Source: Escarpia spicata
Lineage: Eukaryota > Annelida > Polychaeta > Sabellida > Siboglinidae
Length of the DNA stretch: 64,000 nucleotides
Assembly (NCBI GenBank): GCA_963995525.1
Contig: OZ023208.1
Coordinates: forward strand, 21,101,710 to 21,165,709
Direction of reading: 5' to 3'
The notes below the pieces were generated by a model. It was given only the letters and a program-made list of their open reading frames with translations, made no database searches and was not told where the DNA came from. Numbering within the stretch: the stretch's first letter is position 1; every line of letters starts with the position of its first letter. The position numbers and the translations under genes are program-made. This document shows positions 1 through 12,149 of the stretch, in pieces.

Positions 1-1640
1 TAATTTGCAAATCACTGATGTTAAACTCACTGGTCTATAGTTCTCTGACTTGTTTCTCGAACCTTTTTTAAATAACGGTATAATGTTTACCTCTTTCCAT
101 TCTAAAGGAACCACTCCCTCTTCTAATGACAAATTGAAAACAGTTGCAAGCGGTGCGCTAATTTGTTCTACAATTTCCAATAGTAGTTATGGCGGAATCC
201 CGTCCACTCCAGGTGATTTATTATCCTTCATAGCCCTTATTTTCTTAGCTACCATTTCCGAGGTTATAACTAACTGTCCTAAATAGTCTGATTCTGCCCC
301 CTTGAACTTAGCCTCTGGTACTGGCAGTGAACTAATATCTTCCCTGGTAAACACTGAACTAAAATACTCATTCAGGTCTTCTGCCATTAAGAATCCCTCT
401 GATATTGTATTTCCAGCACTATCTTCTAGAGGACCGACCTTATCCTGAACTTTCTGTTTGCTTCGAACATACGCATAAAAACTCTTGCTGTCATGTTTTA
501 TATTACTAGCTAATTGCTGTTCATAGCTTCTCTTTGAATTTCTAATTTCAGCTGTAGCTTGGTTAAGTGCTTCTTTATAACTGTTGTAGTCTTCATCATT
601 TCCAGTACATCTATATGACTTCCACATCATTTGTTTATACTTAATTTTTCTAATGGCTTCTTTCGATAAGTGTTTCTTTTTGGACCGTTTTCCTTGTTTT
701 TGAAGGATACACATTTATCGACTATGCACTTAATTTCACTCTTTAATACATTCCAGCATTCTGATGCTGTCTTATTTTTCAGTGTGTTATTCCAGTCTAT
801 CTTTGCTAAATATTTCCTCATGTCCTTATACCTTCCTTTGTGGAAATTTCTCCTATACTGCTTTTTACTATTCCTTTCTGATTTTACTTTGATGGTAAAA
901 TGTATCTGGTTGTGATCACTACTCCCCAGTGGCTCACATATCTTGACATTGTCAACTAATTCTTTCTGTGAGGACAAAACTAAGTCTAACACATTCTCTC
1001 CCCTGGTTGGTTCTAGCACATGTTGAGAAAGGAAACTATCTTGTACTAAAACTAAAAACTTGTGGTCCTCACTCCCCATACTCTGAAGAGATTTCCATTG
1101 TATATGCCCATGGTTAAAGTCCCCCATAATAATACAGTTCCGTTTGCTTACTTCCCTTATAGCGTTTTGTATTTTTTCATTCTCTTCTATGCTTATGTTT
1201 GGACTTCGATAAACTAACCCAACTGTTAACGTTGAGTTTCCTGTAACTATGTTACACCAAACAGCTTCTCCGCAATCTGCTTCTCTTTCTAATTTTATTT
1301 CATAAGCCTGGATAGATTCTTTAATATATAAAATAACTCCACCTCCCTTTCTTCCTATTCTATCTTTCCTAAACATTACATATCCTGTTAGTCCCAATTC
1401 GGCATCTGATATATCAGTGGTGGCCCACGATTCGGTTATACCTATTATGTGAGGGTCAATATCTTCTACCATAATGTTTAGTTCACTTCTTTTGTTTACT
1501 ATGCTCCTTGCATTTAAACAAATGCATTTATATCCTGATTCAGAACAGTTTTCCATGCTGTTCTTTGCCGATTTATTTCTGCTGTCTTTATCTATGCCTC
1601 CAGTTTCAGGCTTCTCTGTGAATCCCCCCTGCGAATCTAG
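1..1640 (-). pseudogene. CR1 ORF2: endonuclease and reverse transcriptase (partial, broken)
   Basis: The N-terminal half is an apurinic-type endonuclease. Motifs in order: LNARSIVNKRSEL, the catalytic ITESW, GLVYRSPN, MGDFNHGHIQW and GSSDHNQIHF. The frame is open upstream of the Met at 1556 and overlaps the end of ORF1. Near 700 the frame shifts: the sister copy at 4466-4770 reads through as KKQGKRSKKK where this copy goes out of frame at a shortened T-run. The RT region then runs from about 714 through DNKSPGVDGIPP, a stop codon near 187, and LFKKGSRNKSENYRPVSLTS, the RT fingers. The palm motif (YADD type) lies beyond the window edge. In life this protein nicks DNA and primes cDNA synthesis on the target. 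Confidence 0.88.
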
Positions 1641-2856
1641 TTTAAATAGATGCAGCCTGTCCCACTGTCAACAGATTGCAGCAAGTTCTCTGAGAAAACT
1701 GCTGCCCCCTTTCCACTTAGATGTAGGCCATCTCTCATGTACATATCTTCCCTCCCAACAAAGTATCCCCATAAATCTACGAATCCCACCCCCTCTTCTT
1801 TACACATCTGCTCAACTAGTGCGTTGATCGCCATCCTCTTGCAGTTTCTATATGTCGGCCCCTTCCTCCCATTATTGGCAAAATTCCTGAGAGGATAATC
1901 TGTTCTACTCTTGTCTTCTTTAACTTCTTCACTAACTGTCTGTACTTCTGAACTATCCCAGTTGTTCCCTCCCTCTCTGCGTTATTTGTCCCTACATGTA
2001 CTAGTACAGACCCTCCCTTGCCATGCCCCAGTACCTTCTCTACCCTTTCAGTTACATGTTCTATCGTAGCCCCCGGTAGACAAACAACGATGTCCTCCCC
2101 CTCGCTTAGAGTCTTATCTGTCTTTCTCATAATCGAATCGCCCATAAACACCCTCTCTTTCCTCATTGCCCCCTCAATCACTGCCTCAGTGTAGCTCTTT
2201 CTACGGTTTGCATCTGTCTGGTTGTAATCTTGTTCCCCTGTCTTTTGCTCTCCCGTCACAATCTCGTCCGTTCCATTCTTTCCTGACGCTGTTTCTCTTG
2301 TTACCTTTCTTCCTGTCATCGTCCCTCCCGACTTCTCTTCTGTCACATGTACTCTCACTTCCTTTCTTCCCGTCATCTTTCCTCCCATTGCATTTCCTTC
2401 TCTCCTCTGCCGTCTCTTTTTCCCTCCTACCTCTTTCTCTACGGTCACTTTCTCTCCTGCCACCTTCACACCTGTCACATTTCCTGCCGTCGATCCTCCA
2501 CTTTCTTCCCCTCCGATCACCTTCCCTCCTCTCAGTCTCCTTTCCTCGGTCTTGTTGCCACTACTCTGCTCCTTCAGTTTCACAGTATTCCCAACTTTAT
2601 CCCTGTCGTCTCTCTCCATTCCGTCTGTCTCCTTGCTGATTCTCATCTCCATCCCCTTCACAATATCTACCAACCTAGCTACCTCTTTCTCCAGATATTT
2701 CACCTTCCAACACCCCACGCACTGAAAGGTGAATCCCTCTTCCTTGGTTTCTGTCCATGACTTCGTACAGCCGGATAATGCAAACTCTACCCAACTGTGG
2801 CAGTCGTCGCACACCAAGTGTCTCTTTGCCTTGACTTGCCGCTTGCAAGGCGCCAT
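1637..2856 (-). pseudogene. CR1 ORF1: zinc-finger plus SGNH-esterase protein, frameshifted
   Basis: ORF1 starts at 2856 with MAPCKRQVKAKRH, a start shared with the copy at 11539. Cys/His pairs over the first ~50 residues (CDDCHSWVEF, then CVGC) form a PHD/RING-like zinc finger. A coiled stretch (VARLVDIVKGMEMRI) and a long Lys/Glu/Gly/Thr-rich linker follow. The C-terminal third is an SGNH hydrolase: block I GDSIMR, block III HVGTNNAE, and block V DGLHLSGKG with the catalytic Asp and His. Block V lies in another frame from about 1850, so a single indel near 1850-1862 splits the gene; the product ends YLN-stop at 1637. In CR1 elements this protein is thought to act in RNP formation or membrane association; that role is inferred here. 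Confidence 0.85.
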
Positions 2857-3345
2857 ATCAGAATTTATTTAATAATAATAATCTAATTAGCTATTTAAAA
2901 TAGTTTTGTCAACTGTGTTTACACCATTCACTGTCTATGTAGTCTTTAAGAAGACTGTTTTCTGTGCACAAATGTTACACTTTTCGTAAGATTGCGTACG
3001 CTAGACTGCCTTATTTATTTAGGTTATACAACGCCCTAGCGAATAAGAGAGACACTAGCTAAATAAACTTAGTTCGCCCGATTATCGCAAATGCTTAACA
3101 ACAAAGCTACCTTATCAAAAATGTCTAGCAGGTACTGACACAGATATTATCTTATGTAGGTAGTTTATGGTTGTTACTTTATCACCTATATATTCTACCA
3201 CATAACGAGGTTTGTTAAATCTTGTTTACAAACTTATCGTAGCCGTAAGCTAACGTACCCTATTATCACTCACTAGACTAAAGTGTCCTAAAATACTTTA
3301 TCTAACTAACTTTAAGCACAACTGCTACTCAATATATGTTTACTG

Positions 3346-3720
3346 CTACTTTATGAATGATATTAAGGCAAGAATAATACTTATCAATCAGTAATTCCAC
3401 TTGCTTATGAACTTTGATACACCACCCATTTCAACGATCTATCTCCGCCAAATACAGCCTCGATCCAAAATGTAACCCCAAACCTAACCTTTTGCGTATC
3501 AGACCAACTATAAAAGGGCACTGTACGTGGAAGGGTAACTCGAAGCTCTCGCTGCCAAATAGTTGCTGGGATAGAATTGTTTCGAAACATGATCACGACC
3601 AAGCACCACCACCAATATGTTATGCTACATGTTTATGGTGAATTATCTGACCACACTTGATGAAGAGAACCTTTTGATAGACTGTGCATTCGCCATTAGC
3701 AAACTGCCGAGAAGCGGACG
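3346..3720. other. unassigned non-coding stretch
   Basis: No gene or repeat is recognisable between the CR1 5' end and the CT repeat. Short open frames at 3405-3641 lie on both strands, resemble nothing known, and look fortuitous. Confidence 0.4.
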
Positions 3721-4440
<720 letters not shown>

Positions 4441-4465
4441 CTCTCCCCCCCACTCTCCCATATTT

Positions 4466-4770
4466 CGCTTCTCTTTGAATTTCGAATTTCAGCTGTAGCT
4501 TGATTAAGTGCTTCTTTATAAATGTTGTAGTCTTCATCATTTCCAGTACATCTATATGACTTCCACATCATTTGTTTATACTTAATTTTTCTAATGGCTT
4601 CTTTCGATAACTGTTTCTTTTTAGACCGTTTCCCTTGTTTTTTGAAAGGTACAAATTTATCGACTATGCACTTAATTTCACTATTTAATATATTCCAGCA
4701 TTCGGTTGCTGTCTTATTCTTCAGTGTGTTATTCCAGTCTATCTTTGCTAAATATTCCCTAGAGTCAATC
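4466..4770 (-). mobile_element. CR1 ORF2 fragment, second copy
   Basis: The minus strand reads YLAKIDWNNTLKNKT, then IKCIVDKFVPFKKQGK, then YKQMMWKSYRCTGNDEDY and ends AEIRNSKRS. This is colinear with the linker between endonuclease and RT of the first copy (about 520-820), with few differences. It is intact where the first copy is frameshifted. It stops abruptly at the CT tract on one side and near 4770 on the other, so it is a ~300-bp scrap. Its upstream neighbour is the GPCR fragment at 4930-5405. Confidence 0.88.
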
Positions 4771-4929
4771 ATAAATTCTCCAAAACAAACATCAGGTTCA
4801 GCATTGCAAAAATATACAATAATTCTCCCGAAATAATTATTCATGAATCAAAGTGCATTATTGAAATATATCAAAATGTTTCTACTATTATTAACTGTTA
4901 TATATGTGGAAGTTAATTAACTTACACCC

Positions 4930-5405
4930 CTAGGTATACGTGAAATATTCTCGCAATTGAGTAAGCGATGACTACCAATGCCAACAAGACTCCAAGAGAA
5001 ACACATACTATTAACACAGCTACTATATCTGCTGGAAGTGTTGACCTTTCGGGCTAACTGTAGCTACACAAATCCAAATCCCACGAGGACATTCGTACAC
5101 AAAACTCAATGGACAAAACCGATCCGGACACCCAAATACCAATTATTATGAACAAGCAACGGCGTTGAATGAGGGTTAGTTCATAGCGAAGCGGTTTCAT
5201 TATGACAGCCATTTTGCTTACAGTCACCCAGCACAGACTTTAACGAGGCTGAACCAAGTCGAGCAAAGTGCTAGTATCCTGGGAAGGTATTGGAGCTCGT
5301 TACGAACAGTTGTTGATGTCTTCGAACACACGGCAGGGCTGGCAGACATCTTTGAACATCCGTTTACGAGATCAGGCAGCGCGAGAGACAACGTTAAAAG
5401 CGTCA
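4930..5405 (-). pseudogene. rhodopsin-like GPCR fragment A (TM2-TM5), broken
   Basis: Minus-strand translation gives TM2 (LTLSLALPDLVNGC), the start of TM3 (LALCSTWFSLVKVC), then after a frameshift near 5230 the end of TM3 with the second loop (SKMAVIMKPLRYE), TM4 (CLFIIIGIWVSGSVLS), a stop codon in the extracellular loop, and TM5 (GVLLALVVIAYSIARIF). Loop 2 plus TM5 aligns without gaps over about 50 residues to fragment C at 7530-7800 (roughly 18 identities by eye), which confirms the family. Arg of the usual D/E-R-Y is Lys here. A GTAAGT follows TM5 near 4925 and could be an old splice donor. TM1, TM6 and TM7 are absent. The ligand class is unknown. Confidence 0.75.
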
Positions 5406-5685
5406 TCATTGTCATCATCACCTTCGTCTTCTTCATCTTACTCTTCATAATCTTCATATTCATATGTATCACCGTAATTTTCGTCATCATCATATCTTTT
5501 TCGTAATGTTTTTATCTTAATTTTAACCAACATCTTCATTTTTACTATAACAATCCTCTTCACCCTAATCATCATGATCTTCATCATAATCATCATCGTT
5601 GTCTTCATCATCATCTATATTTTAGTCATCATCACCTTCTTTTTCTCCGTTATCATGGTATTCTTCTGCATCTTCATATTATGTA

Positions 5686-5749
<64 letters not shown>

Positions 5750-5762
5750 CGTGTGTGCGTGT
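5400..5762. repeat. imperfect (ATC/TTC)n followed by (TG)n
   Basis: Trinucleotide-like TCATCATCTTC runs (5400-5660) are followed by a (TG)n tract (about 5684-5762). It explains the Met/Ile/Val-rich frames here. Confidence 0.9.
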
Positions 5763-6400
5763 GCGCGGGGATGTAGGATGTACGTGTTGTAGTCAATATG
5801 TTCAAATCTTTTTGACATTAGTTGATGGTCAGTCATTTTTATTACAAATTTATTACAAAACTAAGCACCGCGAAATGGTACTAAATTAAAACTGCGTTGT
5901 GATTATCGACTTCCACTCGAGCCTCCCCGATATTTTAAGCGCCTACGCATTATCATACTACTAATTTGATTACTTCGCTTGTTGCTGTTTCTTTGTAAAC
6001 TACTCGTTGCAATTATTAACTTGATATTATTTTCACGTTGTAAGCGAACGTGGTGTAGCGTTTCTGCCATAATATCAGTTACTAATATTACAATTAGTGC
6101 CCTAATGAAATTATTAAAGTTATTGAATTCATACTCTGCATCACGTAGTACTGTCATATAGCGCGGCGTTGAGGTTAATACAAATAAATAAAATCTGGCA
6201 ACTTTGAAGCCGCATCAAAGACAAGAACATGTTCCAAGCAAGCATTAAGTACAAAGATCCACTGACGTTGTTCTTGTATTTAACATATCAATGGTGCCAC
6301 TGTCAAGCCACAACTGATGGGAACGTTCTCTTTGTGCAACTACTTTTATTGTAGAGATGAATGTTTAATCTGACCAAAGCTCTTAATCCGTATCGTATAT
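5763..6400. other. no clear gene; possible GPCR TM5 relic on the minus strand
   Basis: A minus-strand frame (6157-5903) contains FIRALIVILVTDIMAETLHHV, faintly like the TM5 of fragment A, and it lies 3' of fragment B, where TM5 would be expected. The resemblance is too weak to call. Nothing else is recognisable. Confidence 0.25.
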
Positions 6401-6570
6401 CACTACACGCTACAGGGTGGGCAGGTTGTCATAGGTACATAACTTCTCCTCGACAATTTCCGTGCGTTGTTTGTTCGACATAAAGGAGGACGTTTCACGT
6501 TGGAGCACACGACGCTGATGGGCACCGCCGTATAGTCGTTGGCGAGATCAGACAACGTGGGAGAAAATAT
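6400..6570 (-). pseudogene. rhodopsin-like GPCR fragment B (TM2 region)
   Basis: The minus strand reads TTLFIFSPTLSDLANDYTAVPISVVCSN, matching TM2 of fragment D (LSLALSDLANDCTAMPI) and of fragment A. The match fades after the Cys-Ser-Asn, and only a trace of TM3 (a short MTTC segment) can be guessed. It is a short, decayed copy on the same strand as fragment A. Confidence 0.65.
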
Positions 6571-6606
6571 GAAGAGCGTCGTGCTATCACGACTGCCAAC
6601 TACCAA

Positions 6607-7500
6607 GGCATCCCGTTAGGGTACGGGCATTTTTGCTAGTTGTTATTAATGGAGCTCATTCTTTGTAGCCAGGTGTGGAATGTATGCAACGCTACTTCCG
6701 TAAGTTTAGCCACTGTTCTAGTCAGGAGAATCCAGGAAACAACTTAACTTCAAACCGCAATTCAAAGAAATGCCTATATTTTCCGAAACGAACAACCACA
6801 ATACGTAGTAAACGTGTACTCCAAAATAAAATACAAAACAAATACAAAACATCTAAATTGTGTAAATTGGCTACCCGGCCACGCGGTAGCTAACAGTTTA
6901 AACAAATCGGCACCATAGCTTATTCCAAAATCAATATAGCAAAGTCGACAAGGTGCATGTACGCAATGCCTTCATAGTAGAGCTTCTTAACTCTTCTAGT
7001 ACTCGGATAGTGACAATACAATCACGACTGGTGCACATGTGCTGCTGTATGTACTAGTTAACACATTATGTCGACCAGAACAATTCCTCTTAAAGGGTCT
7101 AAATTATCACAGTACCCACCTGACAGCCACGAAAATATTTCATTTGGCATGTCTCCACATCTAAGTAACAGTTTCGAGTATAGTATAATCACACAATGGT
7201 TTTGAATGACCAGTCGACTTAGATCAAATAAAAAGTGATTATAGTATTGTCTCTTTTGAATATGTAAGATGACGCACATTTTGTAAGTATTACTCCATTG
7301 AAACACTCCATTGAACAATCCAACAATGTTCACCAGATACACACATTACATTGGAATACATAAACAAATACTCAGCAAGAAGCAGCAGCAGCGACCGCTC
7401 ATTATCACACCACAGTGTTAAAGGTTTCTCCCGCGAAAGTATCCGTAAGATACTTTTTCTTCACCATGATATCGAGTAAGAGCAACCGAAAACTGGCGAT
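6607..7500. other. unassigned non-coding stretch
   Basis: Short open frames only (for example 6675-6893 plus and 7342-7058 minus), none resembling a known protein. No repeat recurs elsewhere in the window. Confidence 0.4.
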
Positions 7501-7529
7501 CTTCACTCGACTCGATAACGGCAAAATAG

Positions 7530-7800
7530 CGTCCTGTTAAACAGAAGGTGCTACCAACAGCATTGTCTTCCCGCATTGTCTCTTGGAATCTTAATACACG
7601 CATGTTTGGTTTGCCAGCTTCTTCGGACCTTCCAATAGACATTTCCGTTTTACTAGCTTTATGTCTCGTGGTCGGATGCGTGCTGCCTCTGACGGCGCTA
7701 GTGTTCTCCACTGCAAGAATGTTCTGGCCATCGTACGAGCTCATACAATTGGCAAAACAAACTGGGTCGATCGGAGGTGTTCACTTCGTCGGAAACATCC
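7530..7800 (+). pseudogene. rhodopsin-like GPCR fragment C (extracellular loop 2 to TM5)
   Basis: The plus frame after an upstream stop (7527-7529) contains VSWNLN, SDLPIDI, then a hydrophobic TM5 (SVLLALCLVVGCVLPLTALV) ending FSTARMF and a polar intracellular segment ELIQLAKQTG. It aligns gaplessly with fragment A over the loop and TM5: conserved SW.L, P..S.LP.DI, and S.AR.F. No TM6 follows before the stop near 7820. The opposite-strand frame (7744-7418) is longer but has no homologue here and is judged a shadow. Confidence 0.65.
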
Positions 7801-8104
7801 CGTGTTTGACGACTAAGTGAATCGGTTCCGGTAAAATATTGTGATTATATGTTTGGCGTAAATAGTTCACACAGTTCCTATCGCTGCATTAGTTTTATGG
7901 ATGAAAAACAGGTTGCCGTCTTCCTTTCAATTTCTTGCAATGTGGGCTAAATTTAGCAACTCCTTTTTGTCGCTAGTCTACAGTACATGTTTTAAATAAA
8001 AAGTTTGTATATCATGCACGCATTTCGCAACTCACACAGGGTAGTGCATTGAGTCACCTGCGTTTCGTTATGGTGATTAATCTGATCAACAGAAAAGTAT
8101 TTGA

Positions 8105-8930
8105 ACACAAAGAACTAAAGAAACAACATATGCAGACGATACAGCAGTGGTGGCTGATGAAACCAGGAACTAGAGGAAAAATTTAAAGAATGGAGTAACA
8201 CCTTTAGAAAACATGGCCTCTGAATGAACCTGGAGAAGACTGTGGTTGTGTGGATAGATGAAAAGGAGATTTGATTATTTGATCTGCACGTAGGTGTTGA
8301 AGACGATTAAACAGGCGAACTGCTTTATGTACTCGAGCGGTACAGTGTGTGACAACGGAGGACGTGATAAGGCAGTACCAAGGAGGGTGCAAGCAGGAGC
8401 GGCGAATGGAGAAGGACGGAAGGCAGTATACGGGAAAGTAAACAGAAGAAACAACTAAAGGGAAATGTGTCGGAAGCCTGCGTGGTACAACTCTGTGTAT
8501 ACAGGTTGGGAACTCACGCACTGAGAGAGAGGTTGAAGAAGCTACTGGTAGCAGACAACAACTGGCTTCGAAGAAAATATAAAATAACCCAATATGATGA
8601 AAGGAAGACGAAGGAATTGAGAGAGGAGATCGCCTTGAAAACCAAAAATTTAACTAATTGGCAATTGACAGTGGTATCTACAAAAGATGATTGAGGACAG
8701 ACGGTAAGAAGGGCAATGAAAGCACAAGACGCGGCAGACGAAGAACAGGAAGACTAAAGCTGCGACAGAACCACAGCCGGAAACTAAAGAACGGAAGACC
8801 ACTGACGTAAACAGGGGAAGATGGATAGCATTGTCAAGCACAGCAGAATAAGCTACTTAGTGACGTGGAACCCACCCCCAAGGGAAGTAAGAAGAAGAGT
8901 TGAACATCAAGGGACGATTTGGTGTTCATT
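8105..8930 (+). mobile_element. RTE-type LINE remnant, reverse transcriptase palm to C-terminus
   Basis: The plus strand encodes the catalytic palm motif TTYADDTAVVADE followed, after a frame change, by EEKFKEWSNTF and LEKTVVVWID. Next comes CDNGGRDKAVPRRVQAGA, the usual region after the palm in RTE elements, and further frameshifted C-terminal pieces (KYKITQYDERKTKELREE). It ends near the Arg/Glu-rich PPPREVRRRVEHQ segment (about 8870-8905), reminiscent of the acidic/basic tail of RTE proteins. Several stops and frameshifts make it long dead. The clade call rests on motif style and could be a neighbouring clade. Confidence 0.7.
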
Positions 8931-9189
8931 GGTACACGAAGTTTTGCAACAATAATGCATAACTATTATATTCATACTATAACAGTTACTTGAGAAACTG
9001 GGTGGTAAAATTAATGGGGAACAACATATTACAGAAGGGTTCAAAATACTATAACAACATTTTGACCGCAGGGTCATTTACTTAGAGCACAGTTTAATAT
9101 ATGGAGGTGAATAACGGACCCGCTTAGTCCAGGTGGTTGTGCAAATCATTGATGAGTCGTTGCTCATCGGCGTTTGTAAGCAACGTAAA

Positions 9190-9560
9190 CAAGATGAGGT
9201 TTACAGACACGCTACGGGAACACAAGAACTGCGAGTCTTGCACCAACATAGGTACTTTGGAGATCGATGATATCAAGCCAGTTCTCATCAGTGTTATCAC
9301 AGTTTGGAATTTAGCACGGAACTCTCTCGTGATCATGGTAATCGTTCAATACACACAACCTTGCGAATATCGCACGACGCTTTTCATGTTATCTCTCGCG
9401 CTGTCTGATCTCGCCAACGACTGTACGGCGATGCCCATCAGGGCTGCCATGTGCTCGAATACTTCACCAATTGTTCGTAGCGAGCTTCACTACATTCCCA
9501 AAATTCGACGATCAGTTTGTGTTACATGATTTGCTCGGGCTTCATCGTATAGACTTTAGA
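9190..9560 (+). pseudogene. rhodopsin-like GPCR fragment D (N-terminus to TM3)
   Basis: The plus strand gives TM1 (KPVLISVITVWNLARNSLVI, where ARNS replaces the usual GN), the first loop, TM2 (TLFMLSLALSDLANDCTAMP with the conserved LxxxD), a loop with SNTSPIVRSELHYIPKI, and TM3 beginning SVCVT followed by a TGA where fragment A has Trp (SVCVT-stop-FARASS). It is the only fragment with TM1. The reading ends at that stop. It shares TM2 and loop with fragments A and B, so all descend from one GPCR family, scattered on both strands. Confidence 0.7.
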
Positions 9561-9724
9561 ATGTACAAACAGAATAGAGACTGTAGTTCTACTAAACCAA
9601 ACTTTATTAAACGTGGCTGCCGCGACAAGGGAGCGGCCTGTTATTTCACTTTCTGGGGAGACATCATTAAGTGATATTGTTACACTTTGTGCTGGCTGAC
9701 CTTGTGTAAAATAGTTCCCTTAAT

Positions 9725-9890
9725 GAACCCGGTCCGCTATGAAATAAAGCACACTCGGCGCCGTTAATATTACATAAAGGCATGGGGAGAACCTCTACCT
9801 GAGGTGACGTATGAGAACTTGGTGAGGCTCGTCGTCTCATTGACAACACCAACATGGCGGATGGTACAGAGGGTAAGTGTCCTGTAATCT
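9725..9890 (+). repeat. diverged interspersed repeat, copy 1
   Basis: This segment aligns with 13480-13640: AATAAAG-rich start, a GAGAAC block, then GGATGGTACA followed by GGGTAAGTGTCCTGT. The best-preserved part is the last ~35 bases, which contains a splice-donor-like GTAAGTG. It could be an old exon edge or a transposon end. Confidence 0.5.
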
Positions 9891-11011
9891 TTTTCTTGTT
9901 TCAGTTACAATACATTTGTTCCTAGCATTATTCTGAAAAATCAGTTTAGGTAACATTTGAAGATCAGTGGCACACCATAAGCCTGTAGAGTGCTTTTAGT
10001 GGTTAACTTTGTCATAGCATCTCCGTAGGCCTTTTACAACTAGAGCGATATAGTGTACACTTGGCGGTAGTGGTATTTCAGTGTTGTGTGGGAGTCTCAA
10101 CCCCTTCTGGTGTTTGTATTTTGCAATGAAACAGTATTGGGTGTGCACATCCACTGATCCCATATATTGGGTGTTTGTTGTAGTACCACTGGTTGTCCCA
10201 TCATCACCCACTCCTGAACAAGACAGTCTGCTTATGATTAACAACATACATGTACTCTAGGTAAGTCGTAATATGCAACACACTACTAAGAAATAGTCAT
10301 ATCAGATCTACAAAACTAAGATATTCAAGAATATGACGAGACCAGTTCCTACTATGTTTGCTTGATCTGCTTCTTCAGTTCATACTACAATTATTGTAAT
10401 GTACCGGTATGTTATTTATTGCTAAACTACAAAGGTCTACATGGCATAGTTATATGTGGGTGATAATGTGTCTTCATATTGTATTCCCATTAAATCCAAT
10501 TAAATGGAAATGACTTTATACCCCAAGGACAATTTGTGGGAATATAGGAGGATTTATAAGGTACAGATCGTAAATTCAATTATAAAATAAAGGTGTTAGT
10601 TAACAAAATTAAGAGGGGAAAATGATAGCTGTATGTGGAGGAGTCTCATCGCATATGGTCACTACACTACACTACAGGAAATTAGGAATGGGGTGTGTCA
10701 GCTGTTTTATAATTTCACTAAACACCATGTTTCATTATTGTGAATAACTTTTACTGCTATGAAAAAGCACATGCTACAACATTTATATAAATTCATATAA
10801 CAAATAAAGAGGCTAGATCATCTTAAAAGTAAAGTATAATTTAACTTCTTTTTACATAAATGTATAAGAAACCTGACAGAAGTCCACATTTTTTGCGGGA
10901 ACATTGGCGGATGTAGGTCGTGGTAAATTCTTGGTGCAGAAAAGTAAAAAAACAAGTGGAAATATTGATTGATATTCTTACCTTAATTTATTCATGAAAT
11001 AACACTATACA
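9891..11011. other. unassigned non-coding stretch
   Basis: AT-rich sequence with no open frame of note apart from a fortuitous minus-strand frame at 9996-10247. No repeat was recognised. Confidence 0.4.
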
Positions 11012-12125
11012 TATAATGAGTAACAACAATGTGCTTAAAGTTAGTTAGTTAAAGTATTTTAGAACACTTTAGTCTAGTGAGTGATAATATGGTAACTTAG
11101 CCTTCGATAAGTTGTAGAGAAGATTCAACAAACCTGATTATCTGGTAGAATATATAGGAGATAAAGTAATAAACATAAAACTACTTACATAAGATAATAT
11201 CTGAGTAAGCCAGTATCTGCTAGAAACTTTGATTAGGTAGCATTGTTGTTAAAACTAAGCAAGGGCGATAGTTGGGCGAACTTTTTTGTTAATGTAGCTT
11301 GCTAGTGTCCCACGTATTCGCTAGGGCGCGGCATAACCTAAATAGATACACCAGTCTAGCGTAACGTAATTGATTGTATTTAAATTTGGTCACTACCGGT
11401 AACGTTAGCGTTCGTGATAGGATAGATAGTCAGCTGTGTAATAAAACAACTATGTAACATAAAATGTGCTGTGGTACACAGGAAAGTCTTTATAAAGACT
11501 AAGTTTGTTAAGTTATCAAATAAATTATGATACGGATATGGCGCCTTGCAAGCGGCAAGTCAAGGCAAAGCGACACTTGGTGTACGATCAGTGCCACAGC
11601 TGGGTGGATTTTGCATTGTACGGCTGTAGGAAGTCATGGGCAGAAACCATGTAAGAGGGATTCACCTTTCAGTGCATGGGGTGTTGGAAGGTGGAATGTC
11701 TGTTGAAGGAGATAGTTAGGTTGACAGATATTGTGAAAGGGATGGAGATGAAAATTAGCAAGGAGACAGGTGGAATGGAGGCAAACAACAGGAAGAGAGA
11801 TGGGAATACTGCGAGACTGAAGGAGAAGAGTAGTCTGAGGAAATGAGACTGAGAGGACGGAAGGTGATTGGAGAGGAAGAAATTGGAAAATCGACGACAG
11901 AAAACGTGACATGTATGAAGGTGACAGGGGAGTAAATGACCGTAGAGAAGGAGGGAAGGGAAATAGGACGGGAGAGAAGAAAATGTGATGGGAGGAAATA
12001 TGAAGGGAGGAAAGGAAGTGAGAGCAAATGGGATAGAAGAGAAGTCGATAAAAGGGACGATGACATTACGATAGGTGACAAGAGAAAAAGCGACAGGAAA
12101 GAATGAATAGGAAGAGAATGTGACA
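11012..12125 (+). mobile_element. CR1 LINE 5' end, older copy (5' UTR plus decayed ORF1)
   Basis: Bases 11012-11538 are the reverse complement of the CR1 5' untranslated region at about 3330-2857, with scattered differences. At 11539 ORF1 opens as MAPCKRQVKAKRHLVYDQCH, keeps the finger region (HSWVDFALYGC) and meets a TAG-type break, then a stop after AETM. The following Lys/Glu/Gly-rich part (to about 12125) has many indels and no usable frame. No SGNH domain or ORF2 follows, so the copy is cut short in ORF1, where an RTE tail begins. It is clearly older than the copy at 1-3345. Confidence 0.85.
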
Positions 12126-12149
12126 ACACGAAAAACATTTTAACAAATA

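Larger units (their letters stand above)
1..3345 (-). mobile_element. CR1-type non-LTR retrotransposon, 3' part outside the window
   Basis: The minus strand carries, in order, a 5' untranslated region (about 3345-2857), ORF1 (2856-1637) and ORF2 (from about 1640 down to base 1, where the window cuts it inside the reverse transcriptase). The 5' untranslated region is recognised because it recurs on the plus strand at 11012-11538, again just before an ORF1 start. Other pieces of the same family lie at 4466-4770 and probably 50640-51165. ORF order and motifs fit the CR1 clade, whose ORF1 proteins often join a zinc finger to an esterase. This copy is dead: one frameshift in ORF1, one frameshift and one stop in ORF2. 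Its decay is light, which suggests a fairly recent insertion. Confidence 0.9.

Noticed and set aside
7418..7744. 108-codon minus-strand frame opposite GPCR fragment C
   Set aside because: The plus strand aligns gaplessly with GPCR fragment A; the minus frame has no support.
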